Assembly (NCBI GenBank): GCA_035222895.1 | Contig: JAVYIG010005274.1 | Coordinates: forward strand, 62,001 to 126,000 | DNA: 64,000 bases | DNA from: Strongylocentrotus droebachiensis | Lineage: Eukaryota > Echinodermata > Echinoidea > Camarodonta > Strongylocentrotidae | Direction: 5' to 3' | In this document: piece after piece, positions 49,191-59,960 of the stretch | Layout: the number at the start of each line of letters is the position of its first letter | How positions within the stretch are numbered: position 1 is the stretch's first letter | The notes under the pieces: model-generated | The model's input: the letters and a program-made list of their open reading frames with translations, nothing else | The model's database searches: none | Told to the model about the DNA's origin: nothing | Translations under genes and position numbers: made by a program

Positions 49191-49810
49191 GGAACTGATT
49201 GTATATATATTGTAATTCCTTTATCCTGTTCACTCCCTCACTTTCTCATCGATCCGGACACTTATCTGCTATCGTGTTTGCTTGTTTTTTATATTTTATA
49301 TTTTTATTTTTTAAATAACGGTATAGTTAAAGACCGCCACTGATACAAGACCCTTATATAGTTATAATGAAAAATGCACCATATCATTATATGTAAATAT
49401 AACAAATTTTGTTATCATGGATTATGAAGCAGCACCTTCACCTTATACTTTTTGTTTATATAAGAAAATCTTTGTTCAGATTGCTTAATTTATATTGAAC
49501 TAATTAATTTGCTTATTATGTTGTAAAAATTGTTCCTTTTTATAATGTTGTATCCAAGTATTACCGTCACCTTTTCCTTTTTAAAGGAATTGGAGCACAT
49601 TCTGTACACTTGTTTTGAATCTGTACTATATTAGTTTGGATACAAATGGAAAATATTTTTTAAATATGTCTGTGTTTATAATGTATGAGACAATGTACTA
49701 CATGTATGTTTCTACTATAAGAACAATTGTGTTCCTATTCATCATTTGTATCATTATGAAGATCTGAATAAAGGCAAAAAAGCTTTTAAAAAAATAAAAA
49801 AATTGTTTGC
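49191..49810 (+). other. AT-rich stretch inside the interrupted foldback
   Basis: Probably 3' UTR of the LINE remnant: AT-rich, no ORF of note, ends in AAAATAAAAAAATTG near 49,800. Confidence 0.4.
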
Positions 49811-50374
49811 GAGAGTGCAAAAATCGACTTGCGCCAAAGTTGCTTATGTGATGTTTGAATAAAACAATTGGGATTTGGGTATTAATTCGGTCTTTGCAGA
49901 TCCACATAACATCCCTAACAAAATAAATCATGCCAAACATATCAAATAACGAATATCAAATATCAAATATTTGTGCGCGTGTGTGTGACTGTGTCTCTTG
50001 CAAAACGCATATGCAATGCATTTCATTTGATACATTCAATTCATTCTCTCACTCCGCTTATCCCAACATAATTACTGTAGGCCTCACTTTGGCGCAAGTC
50101 CATTTTTGCACTCTCACAAACAATGCCTCCTGTTCATCCAAGCGTCAACACTTACCATACAAAATGATACCAAATGATTTGGGATAAACCACTCTTTCAT
50201 AAGATGTATAATAATTCACTGTTCATAGATGATTTTAAAAATAATTAGCAATGTTCTAGGTGTAAACCTTTTTTTGACTCACACGGTATAGAGGTATAAT
50301 GACAAGAAAGAGAGAGAGAGAGAATAAAATGAAAATGAGTATAGGACTGTACATTGAGGAGGAGCAATGGCTCA

Positions 50375-50496
50375 CAATAGGGACTTTTAGATTTTCGTGG
50401 ACTGATACGTGTGACGTCCATTCAAGGCAGTGCATTAAAAGGACGTCGACCGGAGCAATCCCCATTGTCTTCGTGTGAATCTAAAAGTCCCTATTG
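50375..50496. mobile_element. 122-bp MITE, CAATAGGGACTTTTAGATT ends, copy 1
   Basis: Perfect inverted ends CAATAGGGACTTTTAGATT / AATCTAAAAGTCCCTATTG, GCTCA duplicated on both sides. The uninterrupted SINE at 51,340 is the empty site. Confidence 0.88.
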
Positions 50497-50579
50497 GCTC
50501 AGTGGTAGAGCGGTGTTCTTGTAACTGGGAGTTTCCATGTTCGAAAGCAAGTCGATGCACTATAGTGCCCTTTGGTAAT

Positions 50580-51120
50580 GCTAAGTTCACACCGACGCCG
50601 AATTGATGGCGCATTAAATCGGCGAGCAAAGCGGCGGCAAAGCGTAACAAAGCTTAATTAAAGCGTAAAGACCGTAATAGAGCGTGAGAAAGCTTTGAGC
50701 AATTCGGGACATTCGGCAAGAGCGCCAATTTTTTTTAAACTGTTTAAAAATTTGAGGCGATCTGTCACGAATTGCGTAAAGCGGGGAGAGCGTATTAAAG
50801 CTTATCAAAGCGTCACAAAGCTTATCAAAGTTTTGCTCAAAGCGTAGGAAAGCTTAACAGAGTTTAAATATTTGGCGCTCTTGCCGAATGTCCCGAATTG
50901 CTCAAAGCTTTCTCACGCTCTATTACGGTCTTTACGCTTTAATTAAGCTTTGTTACGCTTTGCCGCCGCTTTGCCCGCCGATTTAATGCGCCATCAATTC
51001 GGCGTCGGTGTGAACTTAGCATAACATATCTCAGGAGATCGTGAGATTTTTTGAAAAAATGACGCCGAATTGATCGCCGATTTAAAGCGCGACATTCGGC
51101 GTCGGTGTGAACTAGGCAAA
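50580..51120. mobile_element. Large palindromic element, GTTCACACCGACGCC ends
   Basis: 50,580-51,021 folds into ~150 bp nearly perfect arms (GCTAAGTTCACACCGACGCC outermost) with a loop of AAAGCGTNN/AAAGCTTNN iterations about 10 bp apart. A further partial end (GGCGTCGGTGTGAACTAGGC) follows at ~51,100. Confidence 0.82.
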
Positions 51121-51324
51121 TAGGCATTCATTCGCTTTGAACATTCTTAATTCCATCTGAGAGGATTTTAAGCTGTCGCATGCTTCCTTAGGAGTCGGGT
51201 AAAACGAACAAGAATGGGTGACAAGACATGACAGACAGACAAAATATAGAGGTACTAATAAATAATGTTTGCATGTATAAATATAGACAGGAAAGGAAAG
51301 AAAGAACTATAGGAGCTGTACATT

Positions 51325-51505
51325 GAGGAAGAGCAATGGCTCAGTGGTAGAGCGGTGTTCTTGTAACTCGGAGTTTCCATGTTCGAAAACAAGTCGATGC
51401 ACTATATAGTGCCCTTTGGTAAGGCATTAATTCACTTTGAACATTCTTAATTCCATCTGAGAGGATTTTAAGCTGTCACATGCTTCCTTAGGAGTCGGGT
51501 AAAAC
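51325..51505 (+). mobile_element. tRNA-derived SINE monomer
   Basis: ATGGCTCAGTGGTAGAGCGG (A box), weak B box TTTCCATGTTCGAAAAC, ends GAGTCGGGTAAAAC. Upstream member of a pair; the next head is 304 bp on. Confidence 0.85.
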
Positions 51506-51628
51506 GAACAAGAATGGGTGACAAGACATGACAGAAAGAGAGACAAAATATAGAGGTACTAATAAATAATGTTTGCATGTATACACGGCAAAAGAAAAGG
51601 AAAGAAAGAACTATAGGAGCTGTACATT

Positions 51629-51816
51629 GAGGAGGCCCGATGGCTCAGTGGTAGAGCAGTGGTCTCGTGACAGGGAGGTCCCGGGTTCGAAACAAATCAA
51701 TGCGCTAGTGCCCTTCATTAAGGCATTAATCCGCATTACCAAGTCCCCCGGAGAGGACTTAAAGCCGTCAGTTGCTTACAAGCATACGCATGCTCTTTTA
51801 GGAGTCGGGTAAAAAC
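51629..51816 (+). mobile_element. tRNA-derived SINE monomer with intact A and B boxes
   Basis: ATGGCTCAGTGGTAGAGCAG and CCCGGGTTCGAAAC at tRNA-like spacing; body through AGTTGCTTACAAGC to GAGTCGGGTAAAA. Confidence 0.88.
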
Positions 51817-51879
51817 AAACAAGAGTGGGTGACAAGACAGGAGAGAGAGAGAGATAGAGAGACAAAAAATAGAGGTATA

Positions 51880-52325
51880 AAAAGAGGACAATAAAGAAAT
51901 TTCACCATTTTAAACGAAGGAATGGCGTATAGCAGGGAGGCTGAGGAGTTTGTAACGAGAGTGGGCTTGGAAATAAGAGGTAAAACAAGAGACAGAAAGG
52001 AGAGAATTCGCTTACAACAATCATCATGTTCATAACTCAATAAATTTGTATTTAAAGCCCCCAACACAAGTCTTTAATGATAAACGCTGGACTTCGCAAG
52101 AAATCGGATAACTGTATCAACAATTCTCCTGGGTTTGATAAAGGGGGTTGGTAATTTACTCCAACCATTGTGTTTTTACCTCCAGGATTCATAATTTTAA
52201 TAAAAAGAATTTCAAAGACATTATTAATTATTCAAATATTATCATGCACAACACAATTACAAGTTTTACGCACTTATAAAGCAACACCAACGCCGACTCT
52301 TCTTAGCCTACTTTTAAAGACTAAA
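51880..52325 (-). pseudogene. LINE endonuclease fragment 1
   Basis: Minus strand carries LISKPTLVTNSSASLL, a motif at the end of LINE APE endonucleases, and upstream GVGVALYVRK-like sequence (GCGTTGGTGTTGCTTTATAAG). Decayed by frameshifts and stops. Same fragment at 53,290 and 63,350, each joined to a SINE pair. Confidence 0.65.
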
Positions 52326-52330
52326 TTCCA

Positions 52331-52515
52331 TGTTTGCACTCTCGCAAACAACGCCTCCTGTTCATCCAAGCGTGAACACATACCACATAAAAATGATACT
52401 AAATGATCCGGGGTAAAACACTCTTTCATAAGATGAATAATAATTCACTGTTCATAGATGATTTTAAAAATAATTAGCAATTTTCTAGGTGTAAACTTTT
52501 ATTTTACTCGCACGG
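52331..52515. mobile_element. Right arm of Tc1-like foldback, solo
   Basis: TTTGCACTCTCGCAAACAACG through AATTTTCTAGGTGTAAAC to ACTCGCACGG followed by TA; matches 50,100-50,286 and 62,405-62,593. Confidence 0.75.
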
Positions 52516-52591
52516 TATAGAGGTACATTATGTATACATAAGACAAGCAAGAGAGAGAGAGAGAGAATGAAAGAAAATAGGACTGTATATT

Positions 52592-52894
52592 GAGGAGCAA
52601 TGGCTCACAATAGGGACTTTTAGATTTGCGTGGACTGATACGTGTGACGTCCATTCAAGGCAGTGCATTAAAAGGACGTCGACCGTAGCAATCCCCATTG
52701 TCTTCGTGCGAATCTAAAAGTCCCTATTGGCTCAGTGGTAGAGCGGTGTTTTTGTAACTGGGAGTTTCCATGTTCGAAAGCAAGTCGATGCACTATAGTG
52801 CCCTTTGGTAAGGCATTATTTCGCTTTGAACATTCTTAATTCCATGTGAGAGGATTTAAAGCTGTCACATGCTTCCTTAGGAGTCGGGTAAAAC
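52592..52894 (+). mobile_element. tRNA-derived SINE carrying the 122-bp MITE, copy 2
   Basis: MITE at 52,608-52,729 in exactly the same SINE position as in the 50,356 copy; rest of the body intact to GAGTCGGGTAAAAC. Shared insertion means the composite was copied as a block. Confidence 0.87.
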
Positions 52895-53017
52895 GAACAA
52901 GAATGGGTGACAAGACATGACAGAAAGAGAGACAAAATATAGAGGTACTAATAAATATTTTTTGCATGTATACATATAGACAGGAAAAGGAAAGAAAGAA
53001 CTATAGGACTGTAAATT

Positions 53018-53202
53018 GAGGAGGCCCAATGGCTCAGTGGTAGAGCAGTGGTCTCGTGACAGGGAGATCCCGGTTTCGAAACATAGTCAATGCGCTAGTG
53101 CCCTTTGGTAAAGCATTAATCCGCATTACCAAGTCTCTCGGAGAGGACTTAAACCGTCATGCTTACAAGCATACACATGCTCTCTTAGGAGTCGGGTAAA
53201 AC
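53018..53202 (+). mobile_element. tRNA-derived SINE monomer
   Basis: ATGGCTCAGTGGTAGAGCAG, B box CCCGGTTTCGAAAC with one change, tail GAGTCGGGTAAAAC. Second member of a pair. Confidence 0.86.
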
Positions 53203-53289
53203 AAACAAGAGTGTGTGACAAGACAGGAGAGAAAGAGAGAGAGAGAGAGATAGAGAGAGAGACAAAAGATAGAGGTACATAGATCAGAG

Positions 53290-53760
53290 GTAGAAAGAGT
53301 ACAATAAAGAAAATAATATCACCATTTTTAAACAAAGGAATGACCTTAGCAGGGAGGCAGAGGAGTTTGTTACGCGAGTGGGCTTAATAGGAAATAAGAG
53401 TTTTAAAAAAGGCAGAAAGGAGAGTCTTAAGAAACTCTTGTGACACATTATCATGTTCCTTGATTTAATAAATTTGTATTAAAGTTCCGCATTAATAAAA
53501 CAATCTTTATTAATAAACGCTGGACTTCGTAATAAGTCGGATAACAGCATCAAACATTATTTTAGGTTGGAATACCCTAGGATTCATAATTTCAATAAAA
53601 ATAATTTCAAAGACATTATAGATTATTGAAATATTATCATGCACAACATAATTAAAAGTTTTACGCACATATAAAGCAACACCAACGCCGACTCTTCTAA
53701 GCCTATTTTAAAGACAAAAACACATTTATCGACTAAAAAAGGGTAAACTAGGATCATGGG
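53290..53760 (-). pseudogene. LINE endonuclease fragment 2
   Basis: Near-identical to 63,350-63,870 on the minus strand: GVGVALYVRKT-like coding sequence around 53,690 and AGAAACTTGG/TTGG-type TETW coding trace near 53,770. Frame broken. Confidence 0.6.
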
Positions 53761-53804
53761 ACAACCAAATTTCTGTTCGTCTAATTAAAGAAAGCTGTTT
53801 ATTG

Positions 53805-54345
53805 GAATATCTGATAATTAAACAGTTATTAAAATAAACCTACCAAACTACACAATACAATGAAATACTTGACTTAAAGTAGGGGAGTTTGATGTGGTAC
53901 ACAATTGCATCCCTTTGTAAATAGTGGGGGGTTGGCTGAAATGGACATAATGAAACGATCAGAACTGATCTATTATAATTCATGCTTCTTATCCTTCGTG
54001 TGCTTGACCTAAAACCTTACAATCGCTTGGCAAACTGAGCCCAAAGTTCGACTTGTTTCACATGTGTATTATAGGCAATGGCGATCGAGCTTACGACCTA
54101 TTTTGATCAAATTACGATGGGTGAACTTTCAAAAGTCAATGAGACATGAGGGTTCCAATGAAAGAGCTAGTCATAACGTACGTCGGGGTGGATGTGCTTT
54201 TCGTTTAAACAAAAAATGAATTTTTAACGATTTTGGGGGTAAAATTCCATAGGCTAACATGTTAGGCTGCTGACTCTGACGATAGGGGGCGTTGTCAAAT
54301 GAGACTAAACGGAGCTATATGCTAATTTTTCCCAAAGTATGGTTG
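53805..54345. repeat. Left arm of an inverted repeat flanking GPCR B exon 1
   Basis: Matches 56,560-57,860 in reverse complement (for example AGTTCGACTTGTTTCACA, GACGTACGTTAT-type and CTGACTCTGACGATAG). The other arm carries a 670-bp insertion and longer C tracts. Confidence 0.8.
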
Positions 54346-54597
54346 ACCAGTCTTGTAAGTCACGTCATGACGCTTTTTCTGCGTGCAGGAAATCAAAGGA
54401 CCTTAATATACAATATATCCTTTGATAAAGAGACTGCCTCTCGATGTGATTTTCGATAACTCTCTAATGGTATTTAGTTCTCTGATAGAATGCGTTATAA
54501 TGATACTTAGTAATTGTAATGTTTATTCACAGATAGCATGTTTACGGACAGAAATTGTAATAATCAACCACCACGCGAAATGGAAATGTTAGGAATC

Positions 54598-54775
54598 TAT
54601 CTATCTAAGTATCTTCTATCGGTTCGGAGGTTGATTGCGACATCTCTCCATTTCACTCTGTCAAGTTCTGTCATTCTGGTGCACTCTTGTAGTTTTAGTC
54701 CACTCCAGTTCTTGGCATTCTCTTCCCAGTTGATTCTGGGTCCTCCTCTCGGTCGACTTCCTTCCACTCTTTAGA
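54598..54775 (-). pseudogene. LINE C-terminal scrap replacing part of GPCR B upstream region
   Basis: Minus strand reads GSRPRGGPRINWEENAKNWS, LQECTRMTELDRVKWRDVA, typical of the C-terminus of LINE endonuclease/reverse transcriptases. The corresponding copy A segment (39,690-40,005) is different. Confidence 0.7.
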
Positions 54776-55322
54776 TTAAAAGCCATTAAAAGTGTTTGTC
54801 TATTACATGTTTTCTTTAATTAATTTTCTTAAAATTCAATAGGCCTATAGCGTGATGGTTTCGTTGAGCAAACGAAATTTCAATAAGATTAGAAAACGGT
54901 ATTGTCACCTAGCTCTTAAAGAACTTTGAATCGGTAATCAAAATAAAACTTTTCCCTGTCAATGAATACCATTTAATATGAACACACGAATATGTTTCAA
55001 GGACTGAAACATTTGACGTTTTCGATTAATATGTCGCTGTAGAAAGCGTCTATTTTTAGGGCGTAATTTTCGCACAGGATTTTGCGGCCTTTTAAAATGA
55101 TTGTAAAATTTGAAGTCGTAAAGGTTGCCAATTTTATTTCTGTAAGTTGCTGTTTCAATTTAACCTTCCGCAGCTGCGGCATGACAAGGACGATCGATCG
55201 TAGGTTTGTTAAAAAGTTATTCTCCATTGTAGAGTTGACACGCTTGAAACTAAATAGGACTACAATGTAATTCTACCTCTCGCTTCTGATTCGTTGAGGG
55301 AAATAGCATCTAAATATGACTG

Positions 55323-55330
55323 TATATAAC
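55323..55330 (+). promoter_or_regulatory. TATA-like box of GPCR copy B
   Basis: TATATAAC 69 bp before the ATG, same spacing as copy A. Confidence 0.55.
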
Positions 55331-55391
55331 CTTCTGCTTTTCGTTATGAGAAGTATTTACTTACAAATCTGTGCGAGGTGGAACATTGATC

Positions 55392-56249
55392 ATGGCCGAT
55401 TTTCCCAATAGCACGCAGTCTTACTCAACGGACAATTCTTTGGATCCCTTTGGAACAACTAAACCTAGTCTGAGGAGTCTCATATTCCCCGTTGTCTTTT
55501 TCGCGCTCATTGTACTTGCCAACATCATCAGTCTTGGCGCATTCTTAGTAGAAAAACGTCTCCGTACCTACAATAATTACTTCATTATAAACCTGACCAT
55601 ACTGGATCTGCTGGTTGGAATTGGACTGGGAGCTGTCATAGAGCACTCGTACATTAACCGATATCCATTTTCTCAAAATGCCTGTAAGATCATAAGTGGG
55701 ATCTTTGATGGAATCGTCAATGCTTCTAACATCAACGTGGTTGTGATATGTGCCGATCGACATCAAGCGGTCTATGATCCCATCAACCATTATATCTCTC
55801 GATCAAAGAGCAAGGCTATCATCATCAACTCTCTGCCATGGGTGATTGGACTCTCGTTCTGGATAGGGTACGTCACCGTGTTGGAGTTTGTCGTCGATCA
55901 CGACAACGGACCTCACTGTCTTCAGTGGTTCCTTCTCAGTCCGTGGGCGAATATGATTCAAATTGTGGCCACGTTCTTCTTGCCTTTGGCCATCATCGCC
56001 GTTCTCTATGTCAGAATCTTCATCAAGATTCGGAAGACGGTTGAAAGACGGAACAACCAGAAGTCGACCAATTTCACGGACCTCCACCTATCTAGCCCCA
56101 AGGACACTGAGATGACGGGTATAAGCGTTTCGTCGACATCGCATACAGGTTCATTTAGTGACATTACAGAGACAGGGAGCAGAGACACCATGGTATCATC
56201 TTCATCACGTAATGAGACCAAGATCGGAAATATTGGGCAAGAAATATCG
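55392..56249 (+). CDS. GPCR B exon 1 (TM1-TM5, ICL3)
   Basis: 286 codons from ATG after the conserved TATA region; donor at 56,250 phase 0; the same intronic read-through peptide and stop as copy A. Confidence 0.88.
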
Positions 56250-58629
56250 GTACGTAATTTACAGAATTTTCCATTTATGACGCGATAGCAAAGACTTCAG
56301 TAACCTTGTTCGTCACCTATTCCCAACATGAGAATATGATTTAAAAAACTGTTAACGTACAAATCTGAACATGATTTCTATATAGGCCTGATAGGGCACT
56401 CAGATTTCTCTGAAGTTGTTTTTGCGATCAAGTTAAAATTTAACAGCATTTCTAAGGCCAACTTTTGCAACAAATTAATAAAAAGGTTAGCAGCCCTGAC
56501 GATTATACCGAACAATAGGCTGTTTGCTGACATAATTTTCTCACAAAAATCTCTAATTCATATAGCTCCGTTTAGTCTCATTTAAACCCCCACCCCCCCC
56601 CCCCCCCCCTATCGTCAGAGTCAGCAGCCTAAGGGTCCGGTCCCACTGCACTTACGGATGCAAAGAGGATGTAAAACGTACACAAATCTTGCCATCCGTT
56701 GGAAAACGCTATGCATCCGTTGTGTACTCTTTGCATACGTGTTTCATACGCTCTATCCATCGAGCATCCGTCCACTGTGATTTCATCCGCGCAAAAAGTT
56801 TTGAGCTGCACAAAACTTTTAGAACGGATTAAATTCCGCCGTGTACGATGTAAATCCGCGACAAATACGAGCAACAAACGTTCCATGTCCGTTATCATCC
56901 GTTAAACGTCCGCTGTATACTCTCTGCATCCTCTGGGCATCCTCGCAACTCACATTCGCTGCAGCTGAAAACGGAAAATGGGAGGAAAGATAAGGTACAT
57001 GGAACGTCTATACATCGTTAGTGGCACAGAAATAGAAAGGATGTAAGCGTATGCATCTCGTATATAAAGTATTCAAAGCTGTCATCCACTTCCATCCGCT
57101 TTTATCCGCTAGGCTTCCGATGAACATCCGTTTAACATCCCCGCTACATACTACCCATGTCCGTTATTTTCCGTTCTGTTTTCGCAAATTTTGTCCATTT
57201 CTGGAGCGGATGAAAACGGATGGAGCCACCCCGGAAATTTTGCTCGTCCGCTGTGTCCTTTATGCATACGTTTTGTGTCCATCGGCCAGTGGGACCGGGT
57301 CATAACATGTTAGCCTATGGAATTTCCCCCAACAAATCGTTAAAAATTATTCTTCTTTTTTTGTTTAAACGAAAAGCACATCCACCCCGACGTACGTTAT
57401 CACTAGCTCTTTCATCATGGAACCCTCATGTCTCATTGACTTTTGAAAGTTCACCAACCGTAATTTGATCAAAATAGGTTGCAAGCTCGCCATTGCCTAT
57501 AGTACGAATGTGAAACAAGTCGAACTTTGGACTCAGTTTGCCAAGCGATATAAGGTTTTAGGTCAAGCACACGAAGGATAAGAAGAATGAATTATAATAG
57601 ATCAGTTCTGATCGGTTCATTATGTCCATTTCAGCCAACCCCCCCCCCCCCCCCCACCGTAATTTTTCAATTGAAGATAAGCAAACATTGTGCCTAGGTT
57701 AGCAAAAATATGAATATTCATGATCGCCATGGACTATTCGTTTATTTCCAGAGGGGTGCAATTGTGCACCACATCAAACTCCTCTACTTTAAGTCAAGTG
57801 ATTCATTGTATTATGTAGTCTGGTAGGTTTATTTTAATAACTATTTAATTATCAGATATCAATGATAGTTTAAAGATATGGAAAATGTTCTTGTATTTTA
57901 TATTTAGCAAAGCAATCTCACATACAAATTCACTACCAAGTGTCGTCTAATCCGCCGATTGTCGTCTGCTATATACGTCCAGCGAGCGAAAATGAGACAA
58001 TCGGATCGATATGAATATCAATTATTGAGGGGTAATTTACCTCGCTCTTTCGTGTCATTACGAAAGTAATATGCAATTGGCGCTAAATGAAAATCTAAAG
58101 GTTACGTAGTTGTATGTGTTTGGTGTCTTTTAAAGTTCGAACAGATTCCATTTGAAGATATATCAGTCTAAATACATAAATGGGTTTATAGCATGTATAT
58201 TTTCGCAGTATAATTATGTTCATTTCAAAATCTACGGTGTTCATCATTTTCTCTCTTTCTCTTTCTTTTTATTTCTCTCTCTCTCTCCTTTGTTCCCGGT
58301 CTGTTTCTCTTTCTAAAAATCAGACATCAACGTCACATCGCGTGGAATCGACGGCTGAAATGACGAAGGCGACTCGTACTCTCCTCTTCATCGTCATCGC
58401 TTTCGTACTGACATGGATTCCGATAAGCGTAATAAGTTTAATGTTCAGTATCGATCCTCGAATTGTCGTGCCTGGTCTGCCAAATTATGCTTTCATATTC
58501 TTCAGCAATCTGAAGTTCGGGAATAGCCTTCTGAACCCTATATCCTACGCTATGTCACAGCCTCTGTTCCGTGCTACTATCATCAGAATGTTCTCCTGTA
58601 AACGACCGTCGCAGGCCAACCAGCCTTGA
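55392..58629 (+). CDS. Rhodopsin-class GPCR, paralogue B (two exons)
   Basis: Join 55392-56249 and 58324-58629, 387 residues. Same architecture as copy A: Asp 2.50 in LDLLVG, Cys 3.25, DRH, ECL2 Cys (NGPHCLQW), TM5 FFLPLAII, TM6 LTWIPIS, TM7 NSLLNPISY, tail FRATIIRMFSCK. The N-terminus lacks about 19 residues present in A. Differences from A cluster in extracellular loops and outer TM segments: AAIGHAYTN versus AVIEHSYIN, GIFKG versus GIFDG at 3.33, HWFRFSP versus QWFLLSP, IEPRLVVIGLPRDA versus IDPRIVVPGLPNYA. Cytoplasmic TM3-ICL2 is identical. Splice sites are conserved (TCG/GTACGT; AATCAG). Ligand unknown. No frameshift or stop, so both copies look functional. Confidence 0.88.
56560..57860. 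repeat. Right arm of inverted repeat, in GPCR B intron
   Basis: Reverse complement of 53,805-54,345, enlarged by a 670-bp element at 56,633 and C tracts (~56,590 and ~57,640). Together the arms enclose promoter and exon 1 of copy B. Confidence 0.8.
56633..57302. mobile_element. Harbinger-like non-autonomous element with CATCCGT iterations
   Basis: Ends GGGTCCGGTCCCACTG and CAGTGGGACCGGGTCA, flanked by TAA on both sides (56,630-56,632; 57,303-57,305). The opposite inverted-repeat arm at ~54,265 has the empty site with a single TAA. A 3-bp TAA duplication fits PIF/Harbinger. The interior is dominated by GCATCCGT/GCATACGT-like words ~11-12 bp apart. Confidence 0.8.
58324..58629 (+). CDS. GPCR B exon 2 (TM6-TM7, C-tail)
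   Basis: Acceptor after a CT-rich tract (58,250-58,323). Ends KRPSQANQP, TGA, two residues longer than A. Confidence 0.9.
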   Translation, partial: TSTSHRVESTAEMTKATRTLLFIVIAFVLTWIPISVISLMFSIDPRIVVPGLPNYAFIFFSNLKFGNSLLNPISYAMSQPLFRATIIRMFSCKRPSQANQP

Positions 58630-59075
58630 TAATTCACCTATTTTGCAATATATGTTGATTTCGAAGTACTTTTAGTAAGTAGTCCAATATTCAGCGCATG
58701 TAGCATAAATGATCCCTCCAAAACCCATACTCGTGAATGGTCTAGTTTAGCAATTTCTTGAAACACTATTGGCGTCTTCAATGTTTGACTGTGATTATAG
58801 GCACCCTATTTCTCACACCTGTTCCCTTATCGGTAGAACTTTACGTTATGATTATATACATCACTTTCATACTAGTGTTGCGATGTACTCATTAGTAATC
58901 TTATATGAACGAGTTGCTTTGTGTAGATTGTAATTTGTGAAACGTAACGTAACGTTCAAAGTAAAAGCATTTTAAATTCACATATTCAGATTTATCTTAT
59001 AATGTCAAAATGTATCGATTTGTATCCACGATTAAGATTAGATGGCCTTGCTCGTAAGGACATTAAAACTATTTG
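58630..59075 (+). other. 3' flank of GPCR B, shared with copy A
   Basis: Follows copy A's 3' flank closely up to GACATTAAAACTATTT, where a LINE scrap begins. Confidence 0.6.
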
Positions 59076-59312
59076 GTGGTAGTTATTTTAGAAAAGCGCT
59101 ACTATGAACTAGAAATAAGGAAAGCCCCATCATGCACTAGAATATTTTTAATCAAGACTGAAAACTCACTTGTTCATGTAGTATGTATATTAGCACAGCA
59201 TTTACGAACTCTTGCAGCGCAGTAGAATATATCCATATAGTTATTGCGCTTTACAAATGAATATATTATATTATATGATAACTAGTACAAGGTGTAAAAG
59301 ATCGTGGATATT
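59076..59312 (+). mobile_element. LINE 3'-end scrap
   Basis: Absent from the equivalent copy A site (~48,355). Contains AAGACTGAAAACTCACTTGTTC (Leu-Lys-Thr-His-Leu-Phe-like) and GCGCTTTACAAATGAATATA, the familiar end of several non-LTR elements with an ATA-rich tail. Confidence 0.55.
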
Positions 59313-59960
59313 TGATTCATTTGTGACACATACTAACTTACGATTTGGTGTATATAATTATGAACTTATACTTGGCTAAAATACTCTTGTACATGTATTA
59401 TATCTTATATTACACCGTTAATAGCTTTGATTAAGCCTATTATTATATAAACTTTGCTTGTCTTTATTTTTAATGCTATAACAGCGTACCCTATATTAGA
59501 TTTTTTTATATTGCGTATGATACATACTGTTGGCCTGTACTTTTTATCGGAAAGAAAAATATAGAAATTAGGTTAAACGGACTCGGTAACATTATTTAAA
59601 TGATAGAAAATGGCCCTAATGTAGTGACTTCAATGACAATCTGAAAGTTTAAGTGAAAACGACCATTATTAATGATAAAAAAGAGGAAAACTAATTTGAT
59701 CGATTCCTTAATTCTCACAACTATATTATTACAATTTAATTACATTCTAGGAGAATGTAAATCGTCTCAAAGCAATCAATTGGCTCTATCTCCATTCAAG
59801 GTATTTATGTGTTAAAAGATGTAAAAACCTGTCTTAGTCTTATTTTCATGGATAACGGTTGGGAAAATTCAAAAAAGGTTAGGAGATTTTACTCTTTAGG
59901 GTGTCACACAGTGACGCCTTCAAAGAAAACCATATACATCTTTGTAGTTTGAGAATTTGT
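59313..59960. other. AT-rich intergenic, tail of the duplicated block
   Basis: Homology to copy A (TGACACATACTAACTTACGATTTGG) runs to ~59,480. Nothing else recognised. Confidence 0.5.

Larger units (their letters stand above)
48706..50286. mobile_element. Tc1-like foldback element, interrupted by LINE debris
   Basis: Starts CAGTGTGAGTCAAAC after TA and ends TTGACTCACACGG before TA; ~190 bp inverted arms carry AAGTTTACACCTAGAAAATTG and GATGAACAGGAGGCATTG. The CAGTG...AAAGT...ACACC ends and TA flanks resemble Tc1 elements. The centre is intact only from ~49,811; 48,920-49,800 is foreign. Fuller copy: 61,966-62,593. Confidence 0.75.
50356..51205 (+). mobile_element. tRNA-derived SINE broken by two nested insertions
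   Basis: The head GAGCAATGGCTCA is interrupted by a 122-bp MITE (50,375-50,496) and resumes GGCTCAGTGGTAGAGCGG; the body is interrupted by a palindrome at 50,580-51,120 and resumes AGGCATTCATTCGC, ending GGAGTCGGGTAAAAC. The undisturbed sister is at 51,325. Confidence 0.85.
54385..55391 (+). promoter_or_regulatory. Upstream region of GPCR copy B
   Basis: Homologous to 39,481-40,603, but 54,598-54,775 is replaced by LINE sequence. Contains TATATAAC at 55,323-55,330. Confidence 0.65.

Noticed and set aside
50580..51120. CRISPR-like array of ~10-bp repeats
   Set aside because: Repeats are degenerate, without unique spacers of constant length, and mirrored; a eukaryotic foldback element.
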